DNA of 64,000 bases from positions 372,001-436,000 of the forward strand of contig NZ_LQBN01000001.1 in NCBI RefSeq assembly GCF_001507535.1, read 5' to 3'. The notes under the pieces were generated by a model. That model made no database searches. It saw only the letters and a list, made by a program, of their open reading frames with translations, and had not been told where the DNA came from. Shown piece by piece: positions 33,833-42,371 of the stretch (positions are counted from its first letter, which is position 1; each line of letters starts with the position of its first letter). Made by a program: the position numbers and the translations under genes. The stretch comes from Thiomicrospira sp. WB1. Its GTDB lineage: Bacteria > Pseudomonadota > Gammaproteobacteria > Thiomicrospirales > Thiomicrospiraceae.

Positions 33833-33857
33833 AAAAACCACAGTTTTGTGGTGTTTT
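33833..33857. other. Hairpin in the divergent heme-sensor intergenic region
   Basis: ACCACA and TGTGGT pair around GTTT, with an A-run before and a T-run after. The form is terminator-like in both directions, but it sits between two gene starts, so an operator or leader element is equally likely. Confidence 0.4.
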
Positions 33858-33910
33858 TGTGACCAAAGCAAAGGGCGGGCCAAAAACCATTTGTGCTCAA
33901 GGTGTTTTTA

Positions 33911-33919
33911 CCAGGCCTG
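33911..33919. repeat. CCAGGCCTG copy between the two heme-sensor genes
   Basis: The minus strand reads CAGGCCTGGTAAAAACACC. The copy is one base short of the full palindrome and lies 110 bases upstream of the receptor start. Confidence 0.8.
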
Positions 33920-34041
33920 CCTAGTCAGGTAGTGTGATTGGTGAAATGGGTGCGGAAAAAAAGAATGTCGTTACTCAGGGAGGACGCCACCGTCCTGAAA
34001 CGATAGAATACAAGCTCTAGCAGACGCACGGGGAGCTTCCT

Positions 34042-35226
34042 TTGAACCAAAAACCAAGATCCGTTCAAAACATTGCCTTGCACGCCATGTCGTTGTCAGC
34101 GGTTCTGTCATTGATTTTTCTAGGGGTGTTTTTGTTTTTTTGGGGGCAGAAGGTCTTAACCAACCATGTCACCGATGCGTCGGTGTCCAACTCCAAAGCC
34201 ATGATGGTCGGCCTGCAAGCGCTGATGAAAAAAGGGGCCGACTCGGAAGAGCTGCAAAAGCTGGTGCGTGAAATGAATCAAAGCTTTTCGCAAATGGACA
34301 TTCAGCTGGCCACCACCGATTTCAAGAAACTGGATTCTGTGGAAGTGGTTCGGTCGGAACAAAACATGACAGTGCATTACCCGGTGAAGGTGGAAAAGCA
34401 ATGCATCGCATGCCATACCGAGGAGACGGTTGGCAGTCAAAAAGCGTTGATCACGCATCAATTTCCACTGTCGAAGGTGGTGTTTTCCTTGACCGATGTG
34501 ATGGTGCTGTTGGTGACGTTTACATTGATTTCATTTCTGATTATGTTTGCGCTGACCTTTCTCTACCTTCGGTTCTGGGTGATTTCGCCTCTGAAGGACC
34601 TGAGCCATTTTATTGATCAGATTAATTCGCATGATGAACTGGATTACCTTTCCAAGCGGACAAACATCTATGAAATTGAGCGAATCAGACATGCCTTTAA
34701 CCGGTTGGGCAAGGCGCTCAGTGATTCCTATGGCAAGACCGTCCAGGCGGCTCACTTTGATGCCTTGACCGGCGTTGGCAATCGCAGAAAAATGCTGGAT
34801 GAATTGGTCGAAGAACTCAAGCAGGCAAGAGAAAGCGGGTCGCCGTTTACGATTTTTTTAATGGATTTGAATCAATTCAAACCCATTAATGACCAATACG
34901 GACACGATGTGGGCGATGCTGCTCTGGTTCACTTTGCCACCCTTTTGAAAACGCATTTCAGCGAACGTGGTCAGCTCTTTCGGATGGGAGGCGATGAATT
35001 TCTGCTGGTTTTAAACAATACGGATCAAACGAATGTTCCCAACATTAAAAAACAGGTTCATGATCTTTTGAGCGAACATCCGCTGGAAGAGGGCGCTTTC
35101 AAACAAACCTTGCAAACCAGCATCGGGTCGGCAACGTACCCGGATAACGCGACGGATGTGGACGCCCTGATCAAGCATGCGGATATGGCCATGCTTAAAG
35201 ATAAAAATGGGCTGGCAGAGGCGTGA
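34042..35226 (+). CDS. Diguanylate cyclase with periplasmic c-type heme sensor
   Basis: The 394-residue protein has TM1 (about 17-36), a periplasmic domain with c-type heme motif CIACH at residues 121-125, TM2 (about 152-178), a HAMP-like linker and a C-terminal GGDEF domain. The GGDEF domain has DALTGVGNRR, FLMDLNQFKPINDQYGHDVGD and an intact MGGDEF. No RxxD inhibitory site precedes GGDEF. It should make c-di-GMP in response to a redox or gas signal at the heme. The start is TTG 34042 with GGGGAGC upstream. It is divergent from a receptor with the same heme motif. Confidence 0.9.
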   Translation: MNQKPRSVQNIALHAMSLSAVLSLIFLGVFLFFWGQKVLTNHVTDASVSNSKAMMVGLQALMKKGADSEELQKLVREMNQSFSQMDIQLATTDFKKLDSVEVVRSEQNMTVHYPVKVEKQCIACHTEETVGSQKALITHQFPLSKVVFSLTDVMVLLVTFTLISFLIMFALTFLYLRFWVISPLKDLSHFIDQINSHDELDYLSKRTNIYEIERIRHAFNRLGKALSDSYGKTVQAAHFDALTGVGNRRKMLDELVEELKQARESGSPFTIFLMDLNQFKPINDQYGHDVGDAALVHFATLLKTHFSERGQLFRMGGDEFLLVLNNTDQTNVPNIKKQVHDLLSEHPLEEGAFKQTLQTSIGSATYPDNATDVDALIKHADMAMLKDKNGLAEA

Positions 35227-35277
35227 CCGATTTTCACAATGCGTGACAGAAGAAAAATGGGTGTCCATTTTTCTTTA

Positions 35278-35616
35278 TTATTGTCGGCATTCAAAATAGT
35301 TGCAAAAGGCGTGGAAAATCTCATCCATTTTTTGCGGATTGACTTGTCCGTAACGCTTGAGAACGACCTGCTTTGAAATGACGAACGTTTTGCGAATAAT
35401 GAGTTTTGAGGGCTTTGGCAATGACCCCAATAAAAATTCACGGTTGTTGATGGGCAGCTCATCGCTATGTTGAATGCTTTTGGAGCTGATCGGGATGCCA
35501 ATGAAATCATCAAATGGCAAGTTATCCTTGTAGACCATAACAGGGCGGTTTTTGGCCTGTTTTGCATCGCTGAAATAAAACTGGCACAACACAACCTCGC
35601 CTTGCTTTACTTCCAT
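35278..35616 (-). CDS. PemK/MazF-like toxin
   Basis: The 112-residue protein opens with KQGEVVLCQFYFSDAKQAKNRPVMVY, the PemK/MazF beta-barrel start with the conserved Arg-Pro. It continues with FIGIPISSK and SKLIIRKTFVISKQVV. The family comprises ribosome-independent mRNA endonucleases. It overlaps the upstream antitoxin gene by 10 bases, the usual coupled arrangement. Confidence 0.82.
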   Translation of the reverse strand: MEVKQGEVVLCQFYFSDAKQAKNRPVMVYKDNLPFDDFIGIPISSKSIQHSDELPINNREFLLGSLPKPSKLIIRKTFVISKQVVLKRYGQVNPQKMDEIFHAFCNYFECRQ

Positions 35617-35801
35617 ACGTCATCTTCCTCTGACCCAAGCCAGTCTTCAACTTGTTGAGCGCTGTGATTGGAAAACGCCTGGGTTTCAATGGCATCGCCG
35701 TTATTTGCGTATTTCTGTTTTAAAAACAAAAAGAAATCAATGATCTCCTGCTGCGCATGTTCTGGCAAGCTTTGCCATTCTTGCGTTGGTATCGTCTGCA
35801 T
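35607..35801 (-). CDS. Antitoxin partner of the PemK/MazF-like toxin
   Basis: The 64-residue acidic protein (MQTIPTQEWQSLPEHAQQEIIDFFLFLKQKY...) begins at ATG 35801 behind AAAGGAG. The N-terminal helix resembles DUF2281-type antitoxins, and the acidic tail (DWLGSEEDDVW) is suited to capping the toxin. Assignment rests mainly on size, order and overlap with the toxin gene. Confidence 0.72.
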   Translation of the reverse strand: MQTIPTQEWQSLPEHAQQEIIDFFLFLKQKYANNGDAIETQAFSNHSAQQVEDWLGSEEDDVWK

Positions 35802-35961
35802 GGCACGCTCCTTTTGCAAGTGAGTGATCCAATCTACCACAGATTATACACAAGGCGGCTTTTAGTCAGTCATGAATGAAAAAATATGGGTGTCCTTTTT
35901 TACGATCACCCACAGCCCATAGTGCTGAGGCTTAAATTTTTACTAAAAAGAGCTCTTGTAA

Positions 35962-35971
35962 CCAGGCCTGG
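35962..35971. repeat. CCAGGCCTGG copy just downstream of the OlsF-like gene
   Basis: It lies 12 bases past the stop of the acyltransferase gene. AACCAGGCCTGGTT is palindromic, and the plus strand continues AAAAGTGG. Confidence 0.85.
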
Positions 35972-35982
35972 TTAAAAGTGGA

Positions 35983-37710
35983 TCAGGCTGACAGTTCACC
36001 GATATAGCGCTGGAATTTTTTGGGTTTGATCTGTTGGATGTCGACCAGGATCAGGGCGTCGATGCAGTCGCCGAAGTCTGGGTCGACACTGAAGTCGATG
36101 AAGCGCATGCCGCCGGGTTCGCACAGCTCGGCGTATTGTTTGAACAGGGTAGGCACCTTGACTTGATATTGATCGAGCAGGCGGTTAAGTTTTTTGTAGG
36201 CGTCTTTGTAGTCGCCCCGAAAGCTTTCTTTGGCCAGTTGTTTGACCTCGTCGGAGGCGCGAAACGGGCGTTTGCCCACGGCCATGTTGGCGTCGTCGCC
36301 AAACTGTTCGCTGAAAAAAGCGACGATCAGTTCTTTGGCCACTTGCGGGTAGGCATCGGACAGGGTGACCGGCCCGTAAAAGTAACGAATCTCGGGGTGG
36401 CGTTTGATGTAGGCGCCGATGCCATACCACAGATAATCCAGACTGCGTTTGCCCCAGTAGCGCGGTTGCACAAAGCTGCGCCCCATTTCCAGTGACTGCG
36501 GCAGGCGCTCGATCAATGCCGGGTTGAAGTCAAACAGGCTGGGGGTATAGAGCCCATCCATCCCTGAGCGTTCCAGAATTTGCGCGCATTCGCCGATGCG
36601 GTAAGCGCCCACGATTTCCAGTTCCTGATCGTCCCACAACACCAGATGCCGAAATTCGGCATCATACGCATCCAGATCATAGGATTCGCCGGTGCCTTCC
36701 TCGACGGTGCGAAAGGTCAGTTCGCGCAGGCGGCCGATTTCGCGCATCACGGGGGAGTCGGCTTCGTAGTCGAACAGGACGATTTTTTTGCCGTCGGCGG
36801 TTTCGCCCAGCAGCTCGCCGTGGCGCAGGTCTTTTTTCAGCGCGCTGCGATCCACCGGATGCGCCAGGGTGTTTTCGGTGTCAAACGGGCATTTGCGTGC
36901 CGCTTTTTTGGGGGTGGCCAGCCGATAGACGTGTTTGCGCATCAGCTTGGCGATTTTCTTGTCAGGCAAATCCAGTTCGGCCACGGCTTTGAACGGTATC
37001 AGGCGACCGATGTGAAACGCGATCTGCTGGTCGTTTTTATTGAACATCTCCTGCACCAGCATCAGGGTGCCGAGCGGTTTGTAAACCGAAGAAAGCCCAT
37101 AGAAAAGGGCCGAGTTACGGGCATCGATATTGATGGGCAGGATGGGAGCATTGGTTTTTTTCGCCAGTTTCAGAAAGCCACTTTTCCATTCGCCGTCGCG
37201 CACGCCACTGGGGCGGATGCGCGAGACTTCGCCGGCGGGGAAGATGATCACGGCTTCGTCATTGTCCAGCGCCTGAACCATGGCTTTGAACTGTTGTTTG
37301 TAGCTGGCTTTGGCCGAAAGGTTGTCCACCGACAGAAACAGCGATTCAAACGGCTCAACCTTGGACAGCAGTTCGTTGGCGACGATGCGCACGTCCGGGC
37401 GCACGCTGCGCACCAGCTTGAGCAAAGCCAGACCGTCCAGGGAGCCGATGGGGTGATTGGCGACGATCACGACTCGCCCATGCGCCGGGATGTTGTCGAG
37501 CTGGCGGTGGTTGACCTGGTAGGAAAAGTTAAAATGCTCTAAACTTTTGTCCAAAAACGCAAACCCGCGCAAATGCCGGTTGTGTTCGATGAAGGCGTTG
37601 ATCTGATCTTCGTGCGTCAGTTTTTTGAGAAAACTCAGCAGCGCGCCGGAACCGGGCTTTTGTTTGAAGTCGGGGTATTTGTCGAGAATGGTGGCTTCGA
37701 TGTCGAGCAT
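35983..37710 (-). CDS. OlsF-like bifunctional acyltransferase (ornithine lipid synthesis)
   Basis: The 575-residue protein has an N-terminal lysophospholipid acyltransferase domain with NHPIGSLDG (HX4D, near residue 85) and FPAGEVSRI. Its C-terminal GNAT-like acyltransferase domain (about 300-480) includes LDAYDAEFRHLVLWD and QPRYWGKRSLDYLWYGIGAYIKR, as in OlsB. This fusion matches OlsF, which makes ornithine lipids without separate OlsB and OlsA. Activity here is inferred. I start at ATG 37710; the open frame continues upstream without support. No clear Shine-Dalgarno is present, and a palindrome copy occupies its place. Confidence 0.8.
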   Translation of the reverse strand: MLDIEATILDKYPDFKQKPGSGALLSFLKKLTHEDQINAFIEHNRHLRGFAFLDKSLEHFNFSYQVNHRQLDNIPAHGRVVIVANHPIGSLDGLALLKLVRSVRPDVRIVANELLSKVEPFESLFLSVDNLSAKASYKQQFKAMVQALDNDEAVIIFPAGEVSRIRPSGVRDGEWKSGFLKLAKKTNAPILPINIDARNSALFYGLSSVYKPLGTLMLVQEMFNKNDQQIAFHIGRLIPFKAVAELDLPDKKIAKLMRKHVYRLATPKKAARKCPFDTENTLAHPVDRSALKKDLRHGELLGETADGKKIVLFDYEADSPVMREIGRLRELTFRTVEEGTGESYDLDAYDAEFRHLVLWDDQELEIVGAYRIGECAQILERSGMDGLYTPSLFDFNPALIERLPQSLEMGRSFVQPRYWGKRSLDYLWYGIGAYIKRHPEIRYFYGPVTLSDAYPQVAKELIVAFFSEQFGDDANMAVGKRPFRASDEVKQLAKESFRGDYKDAYKKLNRLLDQYQVKVPTLFKQYAELCEPGGMRFIDFSVDPDFGDCIDALILVDIQQIKPKKFQRYIGELSA

Positions 37711-37718
37711 AAAAATAA

Positions 37719-37728
37719 CCAGGCCTGG
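37719..37728. repeat. CCAGGCCTGG copy at the 5' end of the OlsF-like gene
   Basis: It lies 8 bases before the ATG on the minus strand (CAGGCCTGGTTATTTTTATG). AACCAGGCCTGG leads in from one side; the AAAA tract is incomplete. Confidence 0.85.
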
Positions 37729-37851
37729 TAGAAATTCATCAATTGGGTGAGTATGAATCAGTAAAGTGACCGTCTGATGACGGTTGAGTGAGGGTTTTAT
37801 GAAACCGGTCGAGCGCACACATACAATGACCAAGCAAAAGGATGCCGTGGC

Positions 37852-38652
37852 ATGGAAATGATTACCCTCACCTATTGGGATTTGGCTGGCTTGTCGCTGA
37901 TCACGGTGTTCGCCGGTGGCCTGTTGTTTTTGAATGGGTTTGAGCACACACGTCAGTTGGCGGTGGCCTCGGTGCGGATGGTGGTGCAGCTGTTGCTGAT
38001 GGGCGTGTGGCTGAGTTGGGTGTTTTATTCCGACAGTCTGTTGCTGGTGGGGCTGGTGTCCGTGATTATGATGACCTTTGCCGGTTACGAGATTCTCAAG
38101 CGCCAGACTTACCGCTTTCCCAAACTGGGTTCTTTCTGGGTGGGGCTGATGTCGCTGTCGATGACGGCGCTTGTGCTGACACTCGGCACCTTGATCTTGA
38201 TCATTGAGCCGGAGCCCTGGTTTCAACCGCAGTATGCGATCCCTTTGTTGGGGATGATTCTGGGCAACAGCATGACCGCCATCGGGCTGGGGTTGAATAC
38301 GCTGACGCAAAACGCGGTGCAGCAAAAAGACGTGATCGAGGCGCAGCTGGCGCTGGGCAAGTCGGCCCGGGAGTCGATGGCGTTTTTAAAGCGCCAGAGT
38401 CTGCACACGGCGTTGATCCCGGTGGTCAACATGCTGGCCGCCGCGGGCGTGGTGTCTCTGCCCGGGATGATGACCGGCCAGATTCTGGCGGGCGTGGACC
38501 CGATCGAAGCGGTCAAATACCAGATCATGATCATGTTTCTGGTGGCCACGTCCACCGCCACGGGGGTGATGATCGCTCTGTGGCTGGCGCAGAAGCGATT
38601 GTTTGACACACGCGATCGGCTGGTGGTCGAGTGCCTGGTCAAAAACCCGTAA
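37852..38652 (+). CDS. fetB: FetB-like membrane permease (UPF0014 family)
   Basis: The 266-residue protein has six to seven helices and UPF0014 signatures: LAVASVRMVVQLLLMG, MILGNSMTAIGLGLN, and VSLPGMMTGQILAGVDPIEAVKYQIMIMF (split near residues 200-230). In E. coli FetAB exports iron and limits peroxide stress. No fetA ATPase gene is adjacent, so the partner must be encoded elsewhere. AAGGA precedes the ATG. It converges with the polyferredoxin gene. Confidence 0.85.
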   Translation: MEMITLTYWDLAGLSLITVFAGGLLFLNGFEHTRQLAVASVRMVVQLLLMGVWLSWVFYSDSLLLVGLVSVIMMTFAGYEILKRQTYRFPKLGSFWVGLMSLSMTALVLTLGTLILIIEPEPWFQPQYAIPLLGMILGNSMTAIGLGLNTLTQNAVQQKDVIEAQLALGKSARESMAFLKRQSLHTALIPVVNMLAAAGVVSLPGMMTGQILAGVDPIEAVKYQIMIMFLVATSTATGVMIALWLAQKRLFDTRDRLVVECLVKNP

Positions 38653-38685
38653 GAGGGCTTTCGCCTGAGCGAAACAAAGGTTGCC

Positions 38686-40065
38686 TCAGTGGCCGGAAGG
38701 AATCAGGGCCCGAAACACGACCAAAAACAGATAAAACCAGATGATGCCGCCACTGATCAGCCAGAGTGTGGCGCGCTGGAAACCGGACACCGCTAAGTAT
38801 CCAAGACGTTTGTGCAGCACCCAGAGCGCCCAGATGACCGCGACGTAATTAAACAGACCAAACAGGTGAACCCAGCCATCGCGAAAGGTGGCCAGCGGCT
38901 CGGCGGTGGCGGCACTGCCGACCAGCCAGTAACCGGCATTCATCAAATCTGAGGCATAGTGCAGAAAGAAAAAGCTGCCAATGTGACTGAGCGCGCCAAT
39001 CAGCATCAGAGGGGCCATGAATTGACCGACCGATTGGAAATACGTTTTGACCGGCATTTGGATCAGTCTGGCGCTGATGGCAAACGTTCCCCAGACGATG
39101 GCAAAAGTGAGGGTCACCGCCATGGTCAGGGCGACGACGCCGACCCAATCCAGCATAGGTACGGGCATCATCGCTTCCAGCCACTGACCGGCCTGCACCC
39201 AGGGCAAATCTTCCTTGATGGCCGAGTGGCCCAGCGAATGGTGAAAACGCATGGTGATCGAAATGACCGCCAACAACCACACATAGACCCACACGTTCAT
39301 CGGCTCTTTGGCGGTGCTTGGCTGCGACAGTTGTTTTGATGGTCGGGTCAGAGTCAGTTCCACCGCGTTGCAGGCCTGGGCACAATCCATGCAGAGGGTG
39401 CAGTCGCCCATCGAATTTTTCTTTTCAAAAAAGTAGGGACGCAGGTTCCATTCGCAGGCCTTGGTGCAATCAAAGCTGCGACAGGTTTCGCAGTGGGTCT
39501 GATCGGTTTTGAGTTGGGCAAAGCCCACTTTGCTGAACGCGCTGGTAACGGTGCCGATCGGGCACAGGCTGCTGCAGTAAGCCATGTTGCGATAGCGATA
39601 AAACATGACCCAGGCAAAGGTCGTCAACACCAGAAAAAAAACGGCGCTGACCCACGGGGTTTTGAGGACGTCTGGAAAGGCATAAAGCGGCACCCAGTAA
39701 GCCATCAGGAGCAACCCGAACCCGAGCCAGCGATTTTTCAGCCAGCCCGGCAGTGGCTTCTGGGGGCCGAGACGGTTAAGGTATTTGCCCACAAAGCTGT
39801 GGGGGCAGATGCCGCAAAAGACGGTGCCCAGTGTGGCCATGCTCACGATCAGAAAAAACGGCCAGAACAGCGACCAGAAGAGCGCGCCGGTGTATGGGTT
39901 GGTCTCCTGAGTCGGATAGACCAAACCAAAATAGATGGCCGAGCCGAGCAGGGCGAGTACGATCAGGCGCACGCCCAGCATGATTTTGCTGTTTGTAAAA
40001 AACCAGCCGATGACCGGCCAGCCCAACAGATCGTTTTTGCGACGGGTGCGATTCACCTGATTCAT
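38686..40065 (-). CDS. Membrane-bound polyferredoxin (NosR/NapH/CcoG-like)
   Basis: The 459-residue protein has about nine membrane helices and several Cys motifs: FCGICPHSF and AYCSSLCPIGT (paired CxxCP motifs of the Fer4_5 type). Cytosolic clusters HCETCRSFDCTKACEW and GDCTLCMDCAQACN provide two [4Fe-4S] sites. It probably moves electrons across or along the inner membrane. It starts 10 bases after a TonB-dependent receptor gene on the same strand, suggesting that the imported metal complex is reduced. Substrate unknown. Confidence 0.82.
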   Translation of the reverse strand: MNQVNRTRRKNDLLGWPVIGWFFTNSKIMLGVRLIVLALLGSAIYFGLVYPTQETNPYTGALFWSLFWPFFLIVSMATLGTVFCGICPHSFVGKYLNRLGPQKPLPGWLKNRWLGFGLLLMAYWVPLYAFPDVLKTPWVSAVFFLVLTTFAWVMFYRYRNMAYCSSLCPIGTVTSAFSKVGFAQLKTDQTHCETCRSFDCTKACEWNLRPYFFEKKNSMGDCTLCMDCAQACNAVELTLTRPSKQLSQPSTAKEPMNVWVYVWLLAVISITMRFHHSLGHSAIKEDLPWVQAGQWLEAMMPVPMLDWVGVVALTMAVTLTFAIVWGTFAISARLIQMPVKTYFQSVGQFMAPLMLIGALSHIGSFFFLHYASDLMNAGYWLVGSAATAEPLATFRDGWVHLFGLFNYVAVIWALWVLHKRLGYLAVSGFQRATLWLISGGIIWFYLFLVVFRALIPSGH

Positions 40066-40075
40066 GGCCTGGCTC

Positions 40076-42193
40076 CTAGTAGTTGTATTGATAACTCAGT
40101 TTGACGGTTCGGGGGGCGCCGGGGGTGTAATCGTAGCTTGGGCCGCCAAAGCCGGAGGTTTTGGACACTTCGGTTGCGTAGCGTTTGTCGGTCAGGTTGT
40201 GCACACTGAACGCGACCTGATGGGCCTGGCGCTCATAGCCCATGGTCAGGTGGGTCAACCCGGTAAAGCCGCTGTATTCCTCGCTGTTGGCATCGTCCAT
40301 ATAGTAAGCGCCCACGCCCGCCGTTTCGACGCGTGCGGAATAGGGGCCTTGTCGCCAGTCGACAAACAGGCTGTACTGATATTCGGGAGAAAAGCGCAGC
40401 AGATTGCCGGAGTAATCATTGCCGTCGCTGACGTAATCCACGTATCGGTATTCGGTTTTGGCGCCGCTGGCACCCAGCCCCCAGTTCGGGGTCAGTTGAT
40501 ACGCGGCGGTCAGCTCCACGCCTTTTTTGTCGGTTTCGCCGGCATTTTCATAGTAATCGGCACTGCCGTTTTCCACTTTGACGATTTCGTCGTTGAGTTT
40601 ATTGAAATATAAGGCAAGATCAGCCGACCATTTGCGACTGCGGTGCTTGAGGCCGATTTCGTAGTTGGTCGAGGTGGAGGCGTCCAGATCCGTATTGTTC
40701 GGCGCATTGTCTCGCGTGGCCTGCATTTCACTTTCGGTGGGGGCCTGATTGGCGGAAGCGATAATGCCATACAGATTGGTTTGGTCGGTCAAGGCATAGG
40801 TTAATCCAAGCTTGGGCGAAATCAGGTGGTAGGTCTCGTCGTAGCGGTAATCGCCCGCCCCGCTCTGATAGGTGCCCGAGCCCCAGTCATAGTCAAGGAT
40901 TTCATTGCCGTCGATCGAGAGATTGACCCGATCATAACGCAGGCCCACGTCCACCAGCAGCGACCGGGAGGGGGAAAAACTGTCCTGAATGTAGGCACCG
41001 AAAATGGTGTTCTGACTGTCTTCAACCTGAGCCAGTTCTCCTTTATCATCGGTCAACACTTCGGAAATGCGTCCGCCAAAACCGGTCGAGGTGTCTTCAT
41101 AGGTGTATTTCTTGCCGTTTTCGCGAATGTCGGCGCGTGCGGTGACGCCAAACAACAATTCCGCCGGGTTACCAAACAGATCATGGCTGCGATGCCAGGT
41201 GAGATCGGTGCCAAACACCTTGTTGTCGGGGGCGTCGTTGATCATGCCGGTGACCGGGTGGAAATGTTCCCAGTGGGTGAAATAGACCTGAGGCTTGAAG
41301 GTGTAGTCCCCCATGGTGGTTTCATAACGGCTGTTGATGAACAGCATTTTGGAATAACGCCCGTTTTTGCGCCAGGCGCCATTGGTGTTGGTGGTTTTGC
41401 CGGTGTCTTTGTAGGCGTCGAATTCGGCGGCGCTTAAGGATTGGGGCAATTGCAGGTTGGCTTCGGTGTAGGCAATTTCGGTTTCGACCACCGAATTATC
41501 GTCAAAGAAATGCCCATGTTTGACACTGAATTGCGTCGAGTCGAACTGGTTCCAATCACGCCAGTCGTTGTCGGACTGACGACGGGAAATATTGAAAGCA
41601 AAGCTGTCGTTGTCACCGGCATCGAATTGCTTTTTGGCATTGAACTGTCGGCTGCCGAATGAGCCCAGGCCGAATTTGATTCGATCCTGCTGCGGGTCAA
41701 ATACGGATTTGGATTTGATAAAGACCACGCCGCCACTGGCGTTGCTGGCATAAATCGAGCCGGGGCCTTTGTAGATTTCGACGCCTTCCATGTCGTCGAT
41801 GTCAATCAGATCAAAACGGGTAAAACTGTCGGGGTCGGTCATGGGTACGCCGTCGCGAATTACCATGATTTCGCGCACGCCGTAGGGGGCTTTGAGTCCG
41901 GCCCCGCGAATGATCAGGCGCGAATCGTACCCATTGTTTTCCGAAATGGCCTGAACCCCGGGAATGGCGTCAATCACGTCATTGATGTTCATGGCGTTTT
42001 CACGCTCAATGCTGGCTTCGTTCACCACGGCCACACTTTGAGGGACGCTTTTGCTCTCGCGTTCAATTCGGGTGGCGGTAATACTGATATTGTCCAGTGT
42101 ATAGGCGGGTTCGGTCTGCGCCCAAACGAACTGCGGTGCGTGGAAAAAGGCGAGAGCCAGAATGGCCGTGGCCAGTGGTTTTCGTTGCATCAT
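40076..42193 (-). CDS. TonB-dependent outer-membrane receptor
   Basis: The 705-residue protein starts at ATG 42193 behind AAGGGGA, with a signal peptide (MMQRKPLATAILALAFFHAPQFVWA). The TonB box region is YTLDNISITATRIERESKS. The plug domain has IRGAGLKAPYGVREIMVIRDGVP and IYKGPGSIYASNASGGVV. A beta-barrel follows, ending in aromatic KLSYQYNY. The ligand cannot be read from sequence. The adjoining polyferredoxin favours a redox-active metal chelate, most likely iron. No convincing Fur box lies upstream. Confidence 0.9.
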   Translation of the reverse strand: MMQRKPLATAILALAFFHAPQFVWAQTEPAYTLDNISITATRIERESKSVPQSVAVVNEASIERENAMNINDVIDAIPGVQAISENNGYDSRLIIRGAGLKAPYGVREIMVIRDGVPMTDPDSFTRFDLIDIDDMEGVEIYKGPGSIYASNASGGVVFIKSKSVFDPQQDRIKFGLGSFGSRQFNAKKQFDAGDNDSFAFNISRRQSDNDWRDWNQFDSTQFSVKHGHFFDDNSVVETEIAYTEANLQLPQSLSAAEFDAYKDTGKTTNTNGAWRKNGRYSKMLFINSRYETTMGDYTFKPQVYFTHWEHFHPVTGMINDAPDNKVFGTDLTWHRSHDLFGNPAELLFGVTARADIRENGKKYTYEDTSTGFGGRISEVLTDDKGELAQVEDSQNTIFGAYIQDSFSPSRSLLVDVGLRYDRVNLSIDGNEILDYDWGSGTYQSGAGDYRYDETYHLISPKLGLTYALTDQTNLYGIIASANQAPTESEMQATRDNAPNNTDLDASTSTNYEIGLKHRSRKWSADLALYFNKLNDEIVKVENGSADYYENAGETDKKGVELTAAYQLTPNWGLGASGAKTEYRYVDYVSDGNDYSGNLLRFSPEYQYSLFVDWRQGPYSARVETAGVGAYYMDDANSEEYSGFTGLTHLTMGYERQAHQVAFSVHNLTDKRYATEVSKTSGFGGPSYDYTPGAPRTVKLSYQYNY

Positions 42194-42330
42194 TAATCCC
42201 CTTTTAAATTTTGAGGGAATTTTAGTCTGGATCGGAGGGGGCTTTATTGAAGACTGCTTAAGGCAGTATGGAGGATTCCTTGAGCGGATGGCGATGGCCA
42301 GGGTTGACTCATGCACTCGGCAAGGTAAAC

Positions 42331-42359
42331 TAATTCCTGAGTGTTTTGCTCAGGAATTA
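42331..42359 (+). promoter_or_regulatory. Perfect inverted repeat immediately upstream of selO
   Basis: TAATTCCTGAG (42331-42341) and CTCAGGAATTA (42349-42359) pair over 11 bp around TGTTTTG, 12 bases before the selO ATG. It could be an operator or a leader hairpin that limits ribosome access. Confidence 0.6.
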
Positions 42360-42371
42360 TCAGGGCCCTAT

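Noticed and set aside
37711-38325. N-terminal extension of the OlsF-like reading frame
   Set aside because: It is His/Gln-rich, antisense to fetB and outside the family; the protein fits from ATG 37710.
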